Shown here: piece after piece, positions 1 through 6,916 of the stretch
Numbering within the stretch: the first letter of the stretch is position 1
Layout: each line of letters begins with the position of its first letter
Assembly (NCBI RefSeq): GCF_001949145.1
Contig: NW_019091567.1
Span: forward strand, 127,175 to 139,641
Length of the DNA stretch: 12,467 nt
Source of the DNA: Acanthaster planci
Taxonomy: Eukaryota; Echinodermata; Asteroidea; Valvatida; Acanthasteridae
Direction of reading: 5' to 3'
Translations under genes and position numbers: made by a program
Notes under the pieces: model-generated
What the model saw: only the letters and a program-made list of their open reading frames with translations
What the model was told of the DNA's origin: nothing
Database searches by the model: none

Positions 1-424
1 ATCTCTCGTAATAGTGGTGTCCTTTCTAAGCTTCGTCACTTTCTTAACTCTTTCTCTTTGGTCTTATTATATAACACACTTATTCTTCCGTATCTCTCCC
101 TACTGCAATATCGTCTGGGCGAATTCAAGTAGTCGCAAATTGCATTCTTTATTTGTCTCTCAAAAACGTGCCATTAGAATATGCACTCTCTCACACTCTC
201 GTGCTCACAGTGCACCCTTGTTTGCACAACTTCGCACCCTTACTGTCTTTGACATACATAAACTTCAAACTGGTATCTTCATGTACAAATTCTATCGTAA
301 CCTCCTCCCTTCCACTTTTGCCTCTTACTTTAGATCTATTGAAACTGTTCACAGCTATTCTACTAGATCCCGGTGTAATCTTTGTATTCCTTTCACACGT
401 ACCTCTTATTCAATGCACACACTT
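1..424 (+). mobile_element. LINE (non-LTR retrotransposon) ORF2 C-terminal fragment, frameshifted
   Basis: This is the tail of a non-LTR retrotransposon polyprotein, downstream of the catalytic reverse transcriptase core. The seen reading is frame 1 up to about base 98 (ending LILPYLS) and then frame 2 from about 101 (YCNIVWAN, then QKRAIRI, AHSAPLF, KLQTGIFMYKF). Together these match the C-terminal region common in CR1/L2/Jockey-type ORF2 proteins. One extra base in the run of C near 98-100 would explain the frame change. The frame 2 reading stops at TAA 425-427, and similarity ends there, short of the usual C-terminus. The 5' part lies outside the window. The exact clade is not certain. This is a non-functional remnant that adjoins the polymerase pseudogene directly. 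Confidence 0.75.
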
Positions 425-429
425 TAACG

Positions 430-3400
430 AAGTATTGTTAAAATTCAAGATGACTGTACAAATACATGCCTTGCCCGGGCCATTGCTGTTGGTCGGGCCC
501 TCCAGGAAAAAGACGGCAATGAACTGACTTACATCCTTAAGGGTCGAAAACAACACATCGGCCCTCTGGTAGCAGACCTGCACCGGAGAGCAGGGGTAGT
601 AGAGGGAACGCTGGGTGGGATTGATGAGCTCCAGTGATTCCAAAACGCACTGGAAAATTACAGACTGGTTGTTCTTTCTAGGGAACATTGCTACTCAAGC
701 ATTTTCAAGGGTCCGGAAAAACCCCGTACTATTTACCTTCATTTGGCCGAAGGGCACTATGACGTTATTCGTTCCATGCCGGGATTTTTAAATCGTAGTA
801 ATTACTGCGATGTGTGCCAAACTGGTTACAACTGCGCCGTAGCTAACCATGTTTGTAACATTTCTTGCAAACTATGCTACTCCCTTGGATGTAAGACGGG
901 TGAAAATGACCAATGGATTCATTGTAACGAGTGCAATCGCAACCTCAAAAGTGAGGTCTGTTTTAGCAATCACAAGACGAGAGTGATGGGGAAAAAGACC
1001 GTGTGTCAATCATTTTAGCGCTGTAAACGATGTGATGCGTACGTGAGTGTCGCTGTCGCTGCTAGGCGCGGTAAACACGTGTGCACAAAGAAGTTTTGCA
1101 CGACTTGCAGAGAGATGGTCCGGTTTGACCACAAGTGCTACATTAAGGTGATCAATAAGGACATAGAGAAAGATTTGCGCGTTAGAGCGTTTGAGAGGGG
1201 GGAAGTCGCGGAAGATGAGCTTGATTGGGGAGATGTTGATGTGGAAGATGAAGAAGAAGAAGGCGGGGGAATGTCGAAAAAAACCAGGAGAAAAAAAAAG
1301 CAAAACAGGCGCTCAAATACATATTTTTCGACTTTGAATGTACGCAGGACAGTGGCACTCACGTTCCCCTATCTTTGTGTAGCCGAGATGGTTTGTGAAA
1401 TTTGTGCGGGGAAGCCCTCTGATTTTCAGTGCCCCTTCTGTACGTCCCGTAAGGTATTCAGTGGAAAGCAACCAAGACCCAATTTTGTGAGTGGTTATTT
1501 ATGTCACCCGAAACAGAGAATTGTATCGCCATTGCACATAACGCAAAAGGGTACGATTCCTACTTCCTCCTAGAGTTTCTGTTTCAAAATGCTTGTATTC
1601 CGTCGGTAGTATACACCGGTGCCAAAGTTATGAGTATAGATATATCCCGCAGTACAGACGCAAGGTCATCGATTCTATGAATTTCCTTCCCATGGCCCTG
1701 TCGAAGCTGCCTGGCACTTTTGGACTGGATGAAATGAAGAAGGGGTTCTTTCCGCACTTGTTTAACACCCAGGCCAATCAGAATTACGTGGGACCCATGC
1801 CTGCCCCTAGATATTACGATCCCGATTCTATGTCTGCAGTGCGAAAGCAAGAATTTCATTCATGGTATCAAAACCAGGAAGAACTCAATCAACCTTTTGA
1901 CCTTCAGGCAGAATTACTTTCTTACTGTATCAGCGACGTAGACATTTTGAAGCGCTGCTGCGTGCAGTTTCGCCAATTGTTCATGCAGGTGTCATCGACA
2001 GGGCCAGAGGATCCGGGTGTAGATCCTTTCAAGCATTCAATAACCATTGCCTCTGCCTGTAACCTAATCTTCCGGCGTAATTTTCTGACCCGAAACACCA
2101 TAGCTGTCTTGCCGCCTAACGGCTACACTGCGTCAGAAAACCAGTCTCATAAAGCGATCATGTGGCTAAATTATGTAAGCCGTCAAGAAAGTACACACAT
2201 CAGGCATGCTCGAAATGATGGTGAACTCAAAATCGGGAAATACAAAGTGGACGGATATTGCGAGGAGAAGCAAACGGTGTATGAGTTCAATGGGTGTTTT
2301 TGGCACGGGTGCCCCAAGTGTTACAGACCAGAAACCATCCACGTTCTTCACAAAATTCCCATGCACGAATTGCACACACGGGCTCAGGAAAAGAAGGCAT
2401 ACGTGAAGAGCATGACCCATTTTGACTATGTTGACATTTGGGAATGTGAGTGGGACAGTCAATATGCCGGGTTGCAAGATGCTGATTTGCGCAAGTCCCT
2501 GGCGGAAAGCGTAACCGATTCCTCAATAAAGCAGATCAATCCTAGGGAAGCGTTCTTTGGTGGTCGAACAAACGCGACGCGATTGTTTTATCAGGTACAG
2601 GGCGACGAGAAAATCAGATACGTTGATTTCTGTTCATTGTGCCCATACACCAACAAGTATTGTTCTTATCCCGTGGGGCACCCCCAAGTCATCACTGACA
2701 ATTTCAGAGACGTGTCAGAGTATTACGGGCTCATCAAATGCACGCTGCTCCCTCCGTCCACGCTGTATCACCCGCTTTTGCCTTACAGGGCCTCGGGGAA
2801 ATTGATGTTTCCATTGTGTAGAACATGCGCCGAAACGGAACAGAAAACTCCGTGTAGGCACACAGAGGAAGAGAGGACCCTAAGAGGGACTTACGTTTCC
2901 CTCGAAGTTCAGAAGGCTGTAGAATTAGGGTATGCAGTGCAAAGTGTGGATTGTGTGTGGCATTTTGATAGACGTGAACAGTACGATCCGACCTCCAAAT
3001 CGGGGGGATTGTTTGCCGGTTACATTAATGCTTTTTTGAAGATTAAACAAGAAAATTCTGGTATCCCCAGCTGGTGTACAAATGAGCACGACATTGAGCG
3101 CTACATTCGCGAATATGAGGAAAAAGAAGGAATCTTGCTCGAGCGCAAAAACCTTGCCACGAATCCCAGGCTTAGGGCACTGGCTAAACTCATGCTTAAC
3201 AGTTTCTGGGGCAAGTTCGGCCAGAGGGTAAACATGACTCAAACGGAAGTCATTATCGAACCAAACAGGCTTTACGAGCTTTTGTTCGCGGATGACAAGG
3301 TTGTGAACAGCGTGCAGTTGTTTAGTGACAGAATTGCCGACAAATTACAGTTTACAGCCGATGAGGAATTCATAGAACCTAATCCGCGAACAAACGTTGT

Positions 3401-3905
3401 CATAGCGTAGTTCACAACCGCACACGCACGACTGAAACTGTATAGCGTCCTCGAAAAGCTGCAAGATCGTGTACTGTATTACGACACTGACGGTGTCATT
3501 TACATTGAGCGACCGGGAATGTACTCTCCACCACTGGGCGATTACCTTGGTGAGCTCACAGATGAAATTGACCCCGAAGATGGTAATTACATTCAGGGTT
3601 TTGTTTCGGGGGGACCCAAAAATTACGCCTATAAGCTAGACACCGGAAAAACATCTTGCAAAGTTCGAGGATTTACGTTAAACTTCAGGAACAGTCAGCA
3701 GATAAACTTTGATTCCGTAGTTCACATGGTAAAAGATGTCAATGCCTCTCCCATCACTATAACCAATCCGTGTCATATCACCCGGGATCCCAAAACAAAA
3801 ACGATCAGCACAAAGTCACTCTCCAAAGACTACAGGGTCTGTTATAACAAGAGGGTGGTGGTGGACAATTTCAACACCCTGCCCTACGGATATCAGAGGT
3901 CTTAA
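430..3905 (+). pseudogene. polB: Protein-primed family B DNA polymerase, broken
   Basis: This is a replicative DNA polymerase of the protein-primed B family with a 3'-5' proofreading domain, which would copy the element's own DNA. Visible domains in order are a Cys-rich zinc-binding N-terminal region (~803-900), Exo I FFDFE (1324-1338), Exo II HNAKGYD (1537-1557), Exo III YCISDVDIL (1923-1949), an inserted YEFNGCFWHGCPKC segment (2280-2321), palm motif A YVDFCSLCP (2619-2645), motif B KLMLNSFWGK (3186-3215), motif C YYDTDG (3477-3494), and a [10 protein letters not shown] segment near 3609. The total length of about 1,150 codons is normal for the family. Breaks are TGA 635-637, TAG 1016-1018, frame changes near 1292-1300, 1362-1370, 1455-1483 and 1640-1665, and TAG 3408-3410. 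From 1665 to 3905 it is a single frame interrupted only by the last TAG. Motif A has Cys where SLYP has Tyr, and motif C has Gly where DTDS has Ser. Confidence 0.9.
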
Positions 3906-3950
3906 AAAGCCCGGTCGGCTCGTACTGTTCACATGTGATCAAAAAGCACC

Positions 3951-4145
3951 ATGGCGATCATACCTTCTCAGAGTTCTCCCAGCTCTAAATGTTCTCCTGT
4001 ATTTATTCGAATCGTAGCGTTAATTTTATTTCTTGTGCTATTGACTATTTTATCATCTATTTTTGGAACTGAAATGTCCAGTATCGTGGACAGCGATGTG
4101 TTTCACAAATTGATTTCTGATGATCACCTGTATTTGACGCTGTAA
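3951..4145 (+). CDS. Small single-pass membrane protein, 64 aa, unknown function
   Basis: This short unbroken ORF begins 45 bases after the polymerase stop. Its start is in a near-ideal animal translation context (AGCACCATGG). The protein has a Ser/Pro-rich N-terminus (residues 5-16) and one strongly hydrophobic segment at about residues 17-39 (VALILFLVLLTIL in its middle), followed by a polar, acidic C-terminus (SDDHLYLTL end). That is the layout of a single-pass membrane microprotein. I do not recognise a family. It lies between the replication gene and the ATPase, so it could belong to the element, as small membrane-active proteins are common in such viruses. It could also be a chance ORF, because 64 codons is short. 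It is the only unbroken ORF outside the basic protein in this block. Confidence 0.45.
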   Translation: MAIIPSQSSPSSKCSPVFIRIVALILFLVLLTILSSIFGTEMSSIVDSDVFHKLISDDHLYLTL

Positions 4146-4190
4146 AGAATACCGGTTTAATATAGTAATATTTATCTATGTTCTGCGTTA

Positions 4191-4218
4191 TGACGTCATC
4201 ATTTTATAAGGTATAAAT
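4191..4218 (+). promoter_or_regulatory. CRE-like site plus TATA boxes upstream of the ATPase
   Basis: The palindrome TGACGTCA (4191-4198), the consensus cAMP-response/ATF site, is followed by TATAAG (4205-4210) and TATAAAT (4212-4218). These lie 38-65 bases before the ATPase ATG at 4256. The spacing and the gap between coding regions suit a polymerase II core promoter for the ATPase and the genes after it. This rests on motifs only. A second TGACGTCA at 5427-5434 lies inside coding sequence, so the octamer alone is weak evidence. Confidence 0.45.
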
Positions 4219-4255
4219 TCCCATCGCATTTTGGGTAGCGGATCATTTTTTTCTC

Positions 4256-4894
4256 ATGGGTTTGAAGTTACAACACCCCGCAACATTTTGCGTAGCGGGA
4301 CCCACTGGCTGCGGTAAGACTCAATGAGTCAGTAAATTAATAAGACACCGTCACGATGTCTTTGTGGATGCACCTGAGAGAATTTTGTGGTGTTATGGTC
4401 AGCATCAGCCGGCTTACGAGGAACTGTCTCGCGATCTACCTACTGTTCAGTTTGTGGAGGGGTTGCCGGAGGATTGGTCAGAGGCCATCGACCCATCGCA
4501 GCGAAATCTAGTGGTTTTGGACGATTTAATGCACGAATGCGGGAAAGACCCTGAAGTTACAAAACTGTTTACGAAAGGATCGCATCACCGGAACCTATCA
4601 GTGATAAACATAGTGCAGAACTTATTTCACCAGTCCAAAGAGAGCTGAACTGTCAGTCTGAACTGTCATTACATAGTCCTGTTTAAAAACCCCAGGGATA
4701 GATCGCAGATCGTTCACCTGGCCAAGCAGATGTACCCCGGACAGACCCCCTTCATGGTAGAAGCCTACGCAGACGCTACCAGCCAGCCCTATTCCTACTT
4801 GTTTATTGATCTGAAACCAAACTGTCCCGAAGAATACCGGCTGAGAGCCAACATTTTCCCGGGAGACACGGCATTTGCCTATGTTCCTAAATAA
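4256..4894 (+). pseudogene. FtsK/HerA-type DNA-packaging ATPase with two in-frame stops
   Basis: This P-loop ATPase of the A32/FtsK-HerA packaging group would pump element DNA into virions. The ATG at 4256 opens a frame with Walker A GPTGCGKT (4298-4321), a Walker B-like LVVLDDLM segment (about 4508-4531), then a C-terminal part with FKNPRD (about 4682-4699) and AYADATSQPYSY (about 4763-4798), ending at TAA 4892-4894. That is about 212 codons, normal for the adintovirus/Polinton ATPase. The frame never shifts, but TGA interrupts it at 4325-4327, two codons after Walker A, and at 4646-4648. As it stands the largest unbroken piece lacks the P-loop, so it cannot work. The family assignment is strong; inactivity is an inference from the stops. 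Confidence 0.88.
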
Positions 4895-4931
4895 GCTGGG
4901 TTTTTTTTGCTCGTCTTCCTCATTTGCAACC

Positions 4932-5414
4932 ATGACACGAAGGCTGAAGGACAATTTGCACTCGCTGCACATTTTGAGCAAATCTTCCAGTAAGAGAAGA
5001 AAAAATATCTTAAAGAATGCTGACAAAGAACTCATGACCTGTATTTGCGAGTGTGCACTGAACGTGTTAAAAGGACGTGTGCCTTTGACCTCTAGTCAGA
5101 AGAAAAAACTGGCGCGTTACAAGCAACATCTCAGAAAGCTAGCGGAGAAAAAGTCTTCTCATTCCAAACGCAAGCATCTGCAGAAGTATCTACAGTACGA
5201 TCATGCTCGCAAAACTGAGCCCATGTCTGTGACAATGTCCACACCGTCGTCGGGACTTAGCGACGGCCGAACAGCAGCAGCATCACCGGACGAAGAAACT
5301 CCGCTGGCTGGGCAGGAGACTACCACCGAGGTCGGCTCGAGTGACCTGACACTTTCAGATTCTCGAGAGCGTGCCGAAAATCTTAAAGCGCAAAGCGAAA
5401 TTGTTGTTGGATAA
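4932..5414 (+). CDS. Basic core-type protein (pX-like) with a hybrid C-terminus
   Basis: The ATG at 4932 (context CAACCATGA) lies 37 bases after the ATPase stop. The frame is also open upstream to 4875, but that stretch overlaps the ATPase end and is not needed. Residues 1 to about 90 are very rich in Lys and Arg and contain ICECALNVLKGRVPLT and KKKLARYKQHLRKLAEKK. This short basic protein recurs beside the ATPase in Polinton/adintovirus-type elements and is thought to be a virion DNA-condensing or core protein; the role is inferred. From about residue 95 (KYLQYDHARK onward) the composition changes to Ser/Thr/Glu-rich and low-complexity, resembling the N-terminal half of the next gene rather than this family's usual end. 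The last residues before the stop are read in a different frame from the following conserved domain. The ORF is open, but its C-terminus is probably aberrant. Confidence 0.65.
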   Translation: MTRRLKDNLHSLHILSKSSSKRRKNILKNADKELMTCICECALNVLKGRVPLTSSQKKKLARYKQHLRKLAEKKSSHSKRKHLQKYLQYDHARKTEPMSVTMSTPSSGLSDGRTAAASPDEETPLAGQETTTEVGSSDLTLSDSRERAENLKAQSEIVVG

Positions 5415-5782
5415 TCTTAAAAATAATGACGTCATGACTTGGAATAAGAGTGGTGAACTTGTGTATGATGGAAATGTAATTAAAGGTTCAAACATAGTCG
5501 ACCTCGTAAACGACACTCTGAAGAGTAGAAAAAATTTTGTACCGTTTGGATTTCAGTATTTTATGCGTGCCAAAATCCAATGTTCCCGAAACCATTATTG
5601 GAAATGAGACTCGGCGAAGCATTGTAAGAAAATACAAACAAGAAGGCGCGTTCGAAAAACGATTATTACCGGACCTTCCTACTCCCATTTCGCGCCGCAC
5701 GCCTTTTCGACCTCAAAAACGACCGAGGGTCACCTCCACCCCTTTGCGATCAAAACAGACATTTCAGTGGGAAAGTCTTTAA
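5350..5782 (+). pseudogene. Conserved unknown element protein (GSNIVDLVND type), frameshifted
   Basis: Frame 1 from about 5350 reads VPKILKRKAKLLLDNLK, then WNKSGELVYDG and GSNIVDLVNDTLKSRKNF, and ends at TGA 5605-5607. From about 5570 the coherent reading moves to frame 2 (KSNVPETIIGNE, then a Pro/Arg/Thr-rich tail with RTPFRPQKRPR), which ends at TAA 5780-5782. The overlap around 5565-5580 marks a one-base indel. I recall this GSNIVDLVND domain as a widespread uncharacterised protein in animal genomes, usually next to the basic protein and ATPase of these elements. No enzymatic motif is visible and the function is unknown. Its N-terminal part seems to be the Ser/Thr-rich stretch read in frame 3 at about 5190-5360, so there are at least two frame breaks. 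Confidence 0.65.
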
Positions 5783-6616
5783 GATAACTGTTTGATTAAT
5801 ATTTGTATTTCCCGGATTTTTGTTTCTGTATGTGTAGAGACCATGGACAGATTAGCTTGAGATGTCCGTTGTGTACCAGAGGCACAGTCTCTCATTGTTT
5901 ATTGGACCCCCCTTTTTTTAAGTAAGCCTACTTCTGTTTAGTGTACAGTGAGTGCACTGATGTGGGATGTGACATGGAACAGCAGTTGGGAAACTACCTG
6001 TTGCATAATCTTTCCTGGAAGCCACATGGGCCTAGANGGGGGGGGGTTTCAAAATGGCTACTTTTCTGGACAGGGACATTTTCTGCATTTTAGGGGTGGT
6101 CTGCTTCTGGTGAAAATTTCTCAAAAATTCATGGTCAACCCCCCGAAAATTGAAAGGAAAATGAAAGAGGACATGTGGAACATCATTTATCTGTGCAGCC
6201 TGAATACCTGTGAGAGTGGTGAGTATTTTTAAAATATTTGTGAAGTATGGGGATTTATCACTGCTGTCTATGGGAATTTACTTGTAGTGGTGCACCCTAC
6301 ACGTACAGGCACTTCGTGCATGCGCGCTGTATCGAAAACCCATTTACAGAACTACGGTACCGCGGTACGGACAGTGCCCCAGCCCCTGCATGCAAACAAC
6401 ATGCCCTGCAGTACAGTATGTGCGGTGGCACACTTGCACGTGTGTGGTATCTTGAGCGCACGGTGGTCGCTTTAATCCGTTTATTTTGGCAACTTTGTGT
6501 ATCAGTTTTATCATCAAGACAACTCGTAAGAAATTAGTCTCTGAAGAATTGCTGGCACACCTACGCGATATGCAGTAAGAAAGTAGGATCAACACTAGGC
6601 ACGCTTTTAGCGCTTA
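5783..6616. other. Non-coding stretch, no gene seen
   Basis: No coding region, capsid-gene similarity or RNA gene is recognisable. It holds a T-run (about 5913-5919), a G-run with one unresolved base (N at 6037), and a perfect 12-bp palindrome GTACCGCGGTAC at 6357-6368. Short open frames near 5948-6232 and 6247-6537 have no family features and biased composition. The right end of the decayed DNA element may lie somewhere in here, but no terminal repeat marks it. Confidence 0.6.
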
Positions 6617-6663
6617 CGCCCCAACTATAGTGTCTGTCCCAAAAAGTTACAACTGTAGTGCTG

Positions 6664-6683
6664 TAGTTGGGCTGGCCCAACTA
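6664..6683. repeat. Palindrome 1 in the MITE
   Basis: TAGTTGGGC and GCCCAACTA are 9-bp perfect inverted arms around a TG centre. It is built from two opposed copies of the octamer CCCAACTA that also lies in the left terminal repeat. Confidence 0.85.
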
Positions 6684-6833
6684 TTGTTGACCAATTTCTA
6701 TAGAAAATTTCTCAGCCTTATCCAGGTTTACAAGTCTCGCACTTGACACAGTTCATCTAAAATATGGCACTTCATCTGTGACATGACATTGTGAACAATA
6801 TGACTCGGGCACATGCACACTGGATCTCTGTGC

Positions 6834-6857
6834 TATAGTTGGGCCGGCCCAACTATA
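6834..6857. repeat. Palindrome 2 in the MITE (24 bp, perfect)
   Basis: This is a perfect 24-bp palindrome with no spacer. Its left half is TATAGTTGGGCC and its right half is the exact reverse complement. It contains the CCCAACTA octamer in both orientations. Confidence 0.9.
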
Positions 6858-6864
6858 CTCATGC

Positions 6865-6885
6865 TAGTTGGGCCCGGCCCAACTA
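6865..6885. repeat. Palindrome 3 in the MITE
   Basis: 10-bp arms TAGTTGGGCC and GGCCCAACTA surround a single C. It starts 7 bases after palindrome 2 and is nearly the same sequence, so the two look like a local duplication. Confidence 0.88.
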
Positions 6886-6916
6886 TATTTGGGACTGATG
6901 CTATAGTCGGGGCGTA

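Larger units (their letters stand above)
430..5782 (+). mobile_element. Degraded Polinton/adintovirus-like DNA element (partial)
   Basis: Five co-oriented reading frames form one block: family B DNA polymerase, a small membrane ORF, a packaging-type ATPase, a short basic protein and a conserved unknown protein. A protein-primed polymerase next to an FtsK/HerA-type ATPase is the hallmark of Polintons/Mavericks and adintoviruses in animal genomes. The last two proteins are of a kind I recall beside such ATPases in animal genomes; that point is from memory, not shown here. Nearly every gene carries stops or frameshifts, so the copy is inactive. No double-jelly-roll capsid, penton, adenain-like protease, integrase or terminal inverted repeat is seen, so one or both ends are missing. 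The left boundary is set where LINE similarity stops; the right boundary is the last coding stop, and the true end is unknown. Confidence 0.8.
6617..6914. mobile_element. MITE-like element, 298 bp, TA-flanked with inverted repeats
   Basis: The ends are inverted copies: the left end starts CGCCCCAACTATAG and the right end closes CTATAGTCGGGGCG. About 26 of 30 outer bases match when the two ends are compared, counting the TTA/TAA bases at the outside. Both ends are flanked by TA (6615-6616 and 6915-6916), the target duplication of Tc1/mariner-type insertions. The inside is non-coding and holds three strong palindromes built on the same motif as the ends. It would be moved in trans by a transposase encoded elsewhere. 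The superfamily is a guess from the TA flanks; the TTA...TAA context is itself symmetric and could be part of the ends. Confidence 0.7.

Noticed and set aside
1138-1362. Minus-strand open frame with a Ser-rich run opposite the polymerase acidic stretch
   Set aside because: It is the complement of Glu/Asp and Lys codon runs in the polymerase, a low-complexity shadow.
3906-3950. Membrane ORF as a readthrough extension of the polymerase (same frame)
   Set aside because: A second in-frame stop (TGA 3942-3944) lies between them, and the ORF has its own strong start context.
4325-4648. TGA codons in the ATPase read as selenocysteine or an altered genetic code
   Set aside because: The polymerase is also cut by TAG codons, gag and pol contain no internal TGA, and no selenocysteine element was seen.
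5948-6537. Two short + strand open frames (5948-6232 and 6247-6537) as genes
   Set aside because: The first runs through an N and a G-run, neither has family features, and composition looks non-coding.
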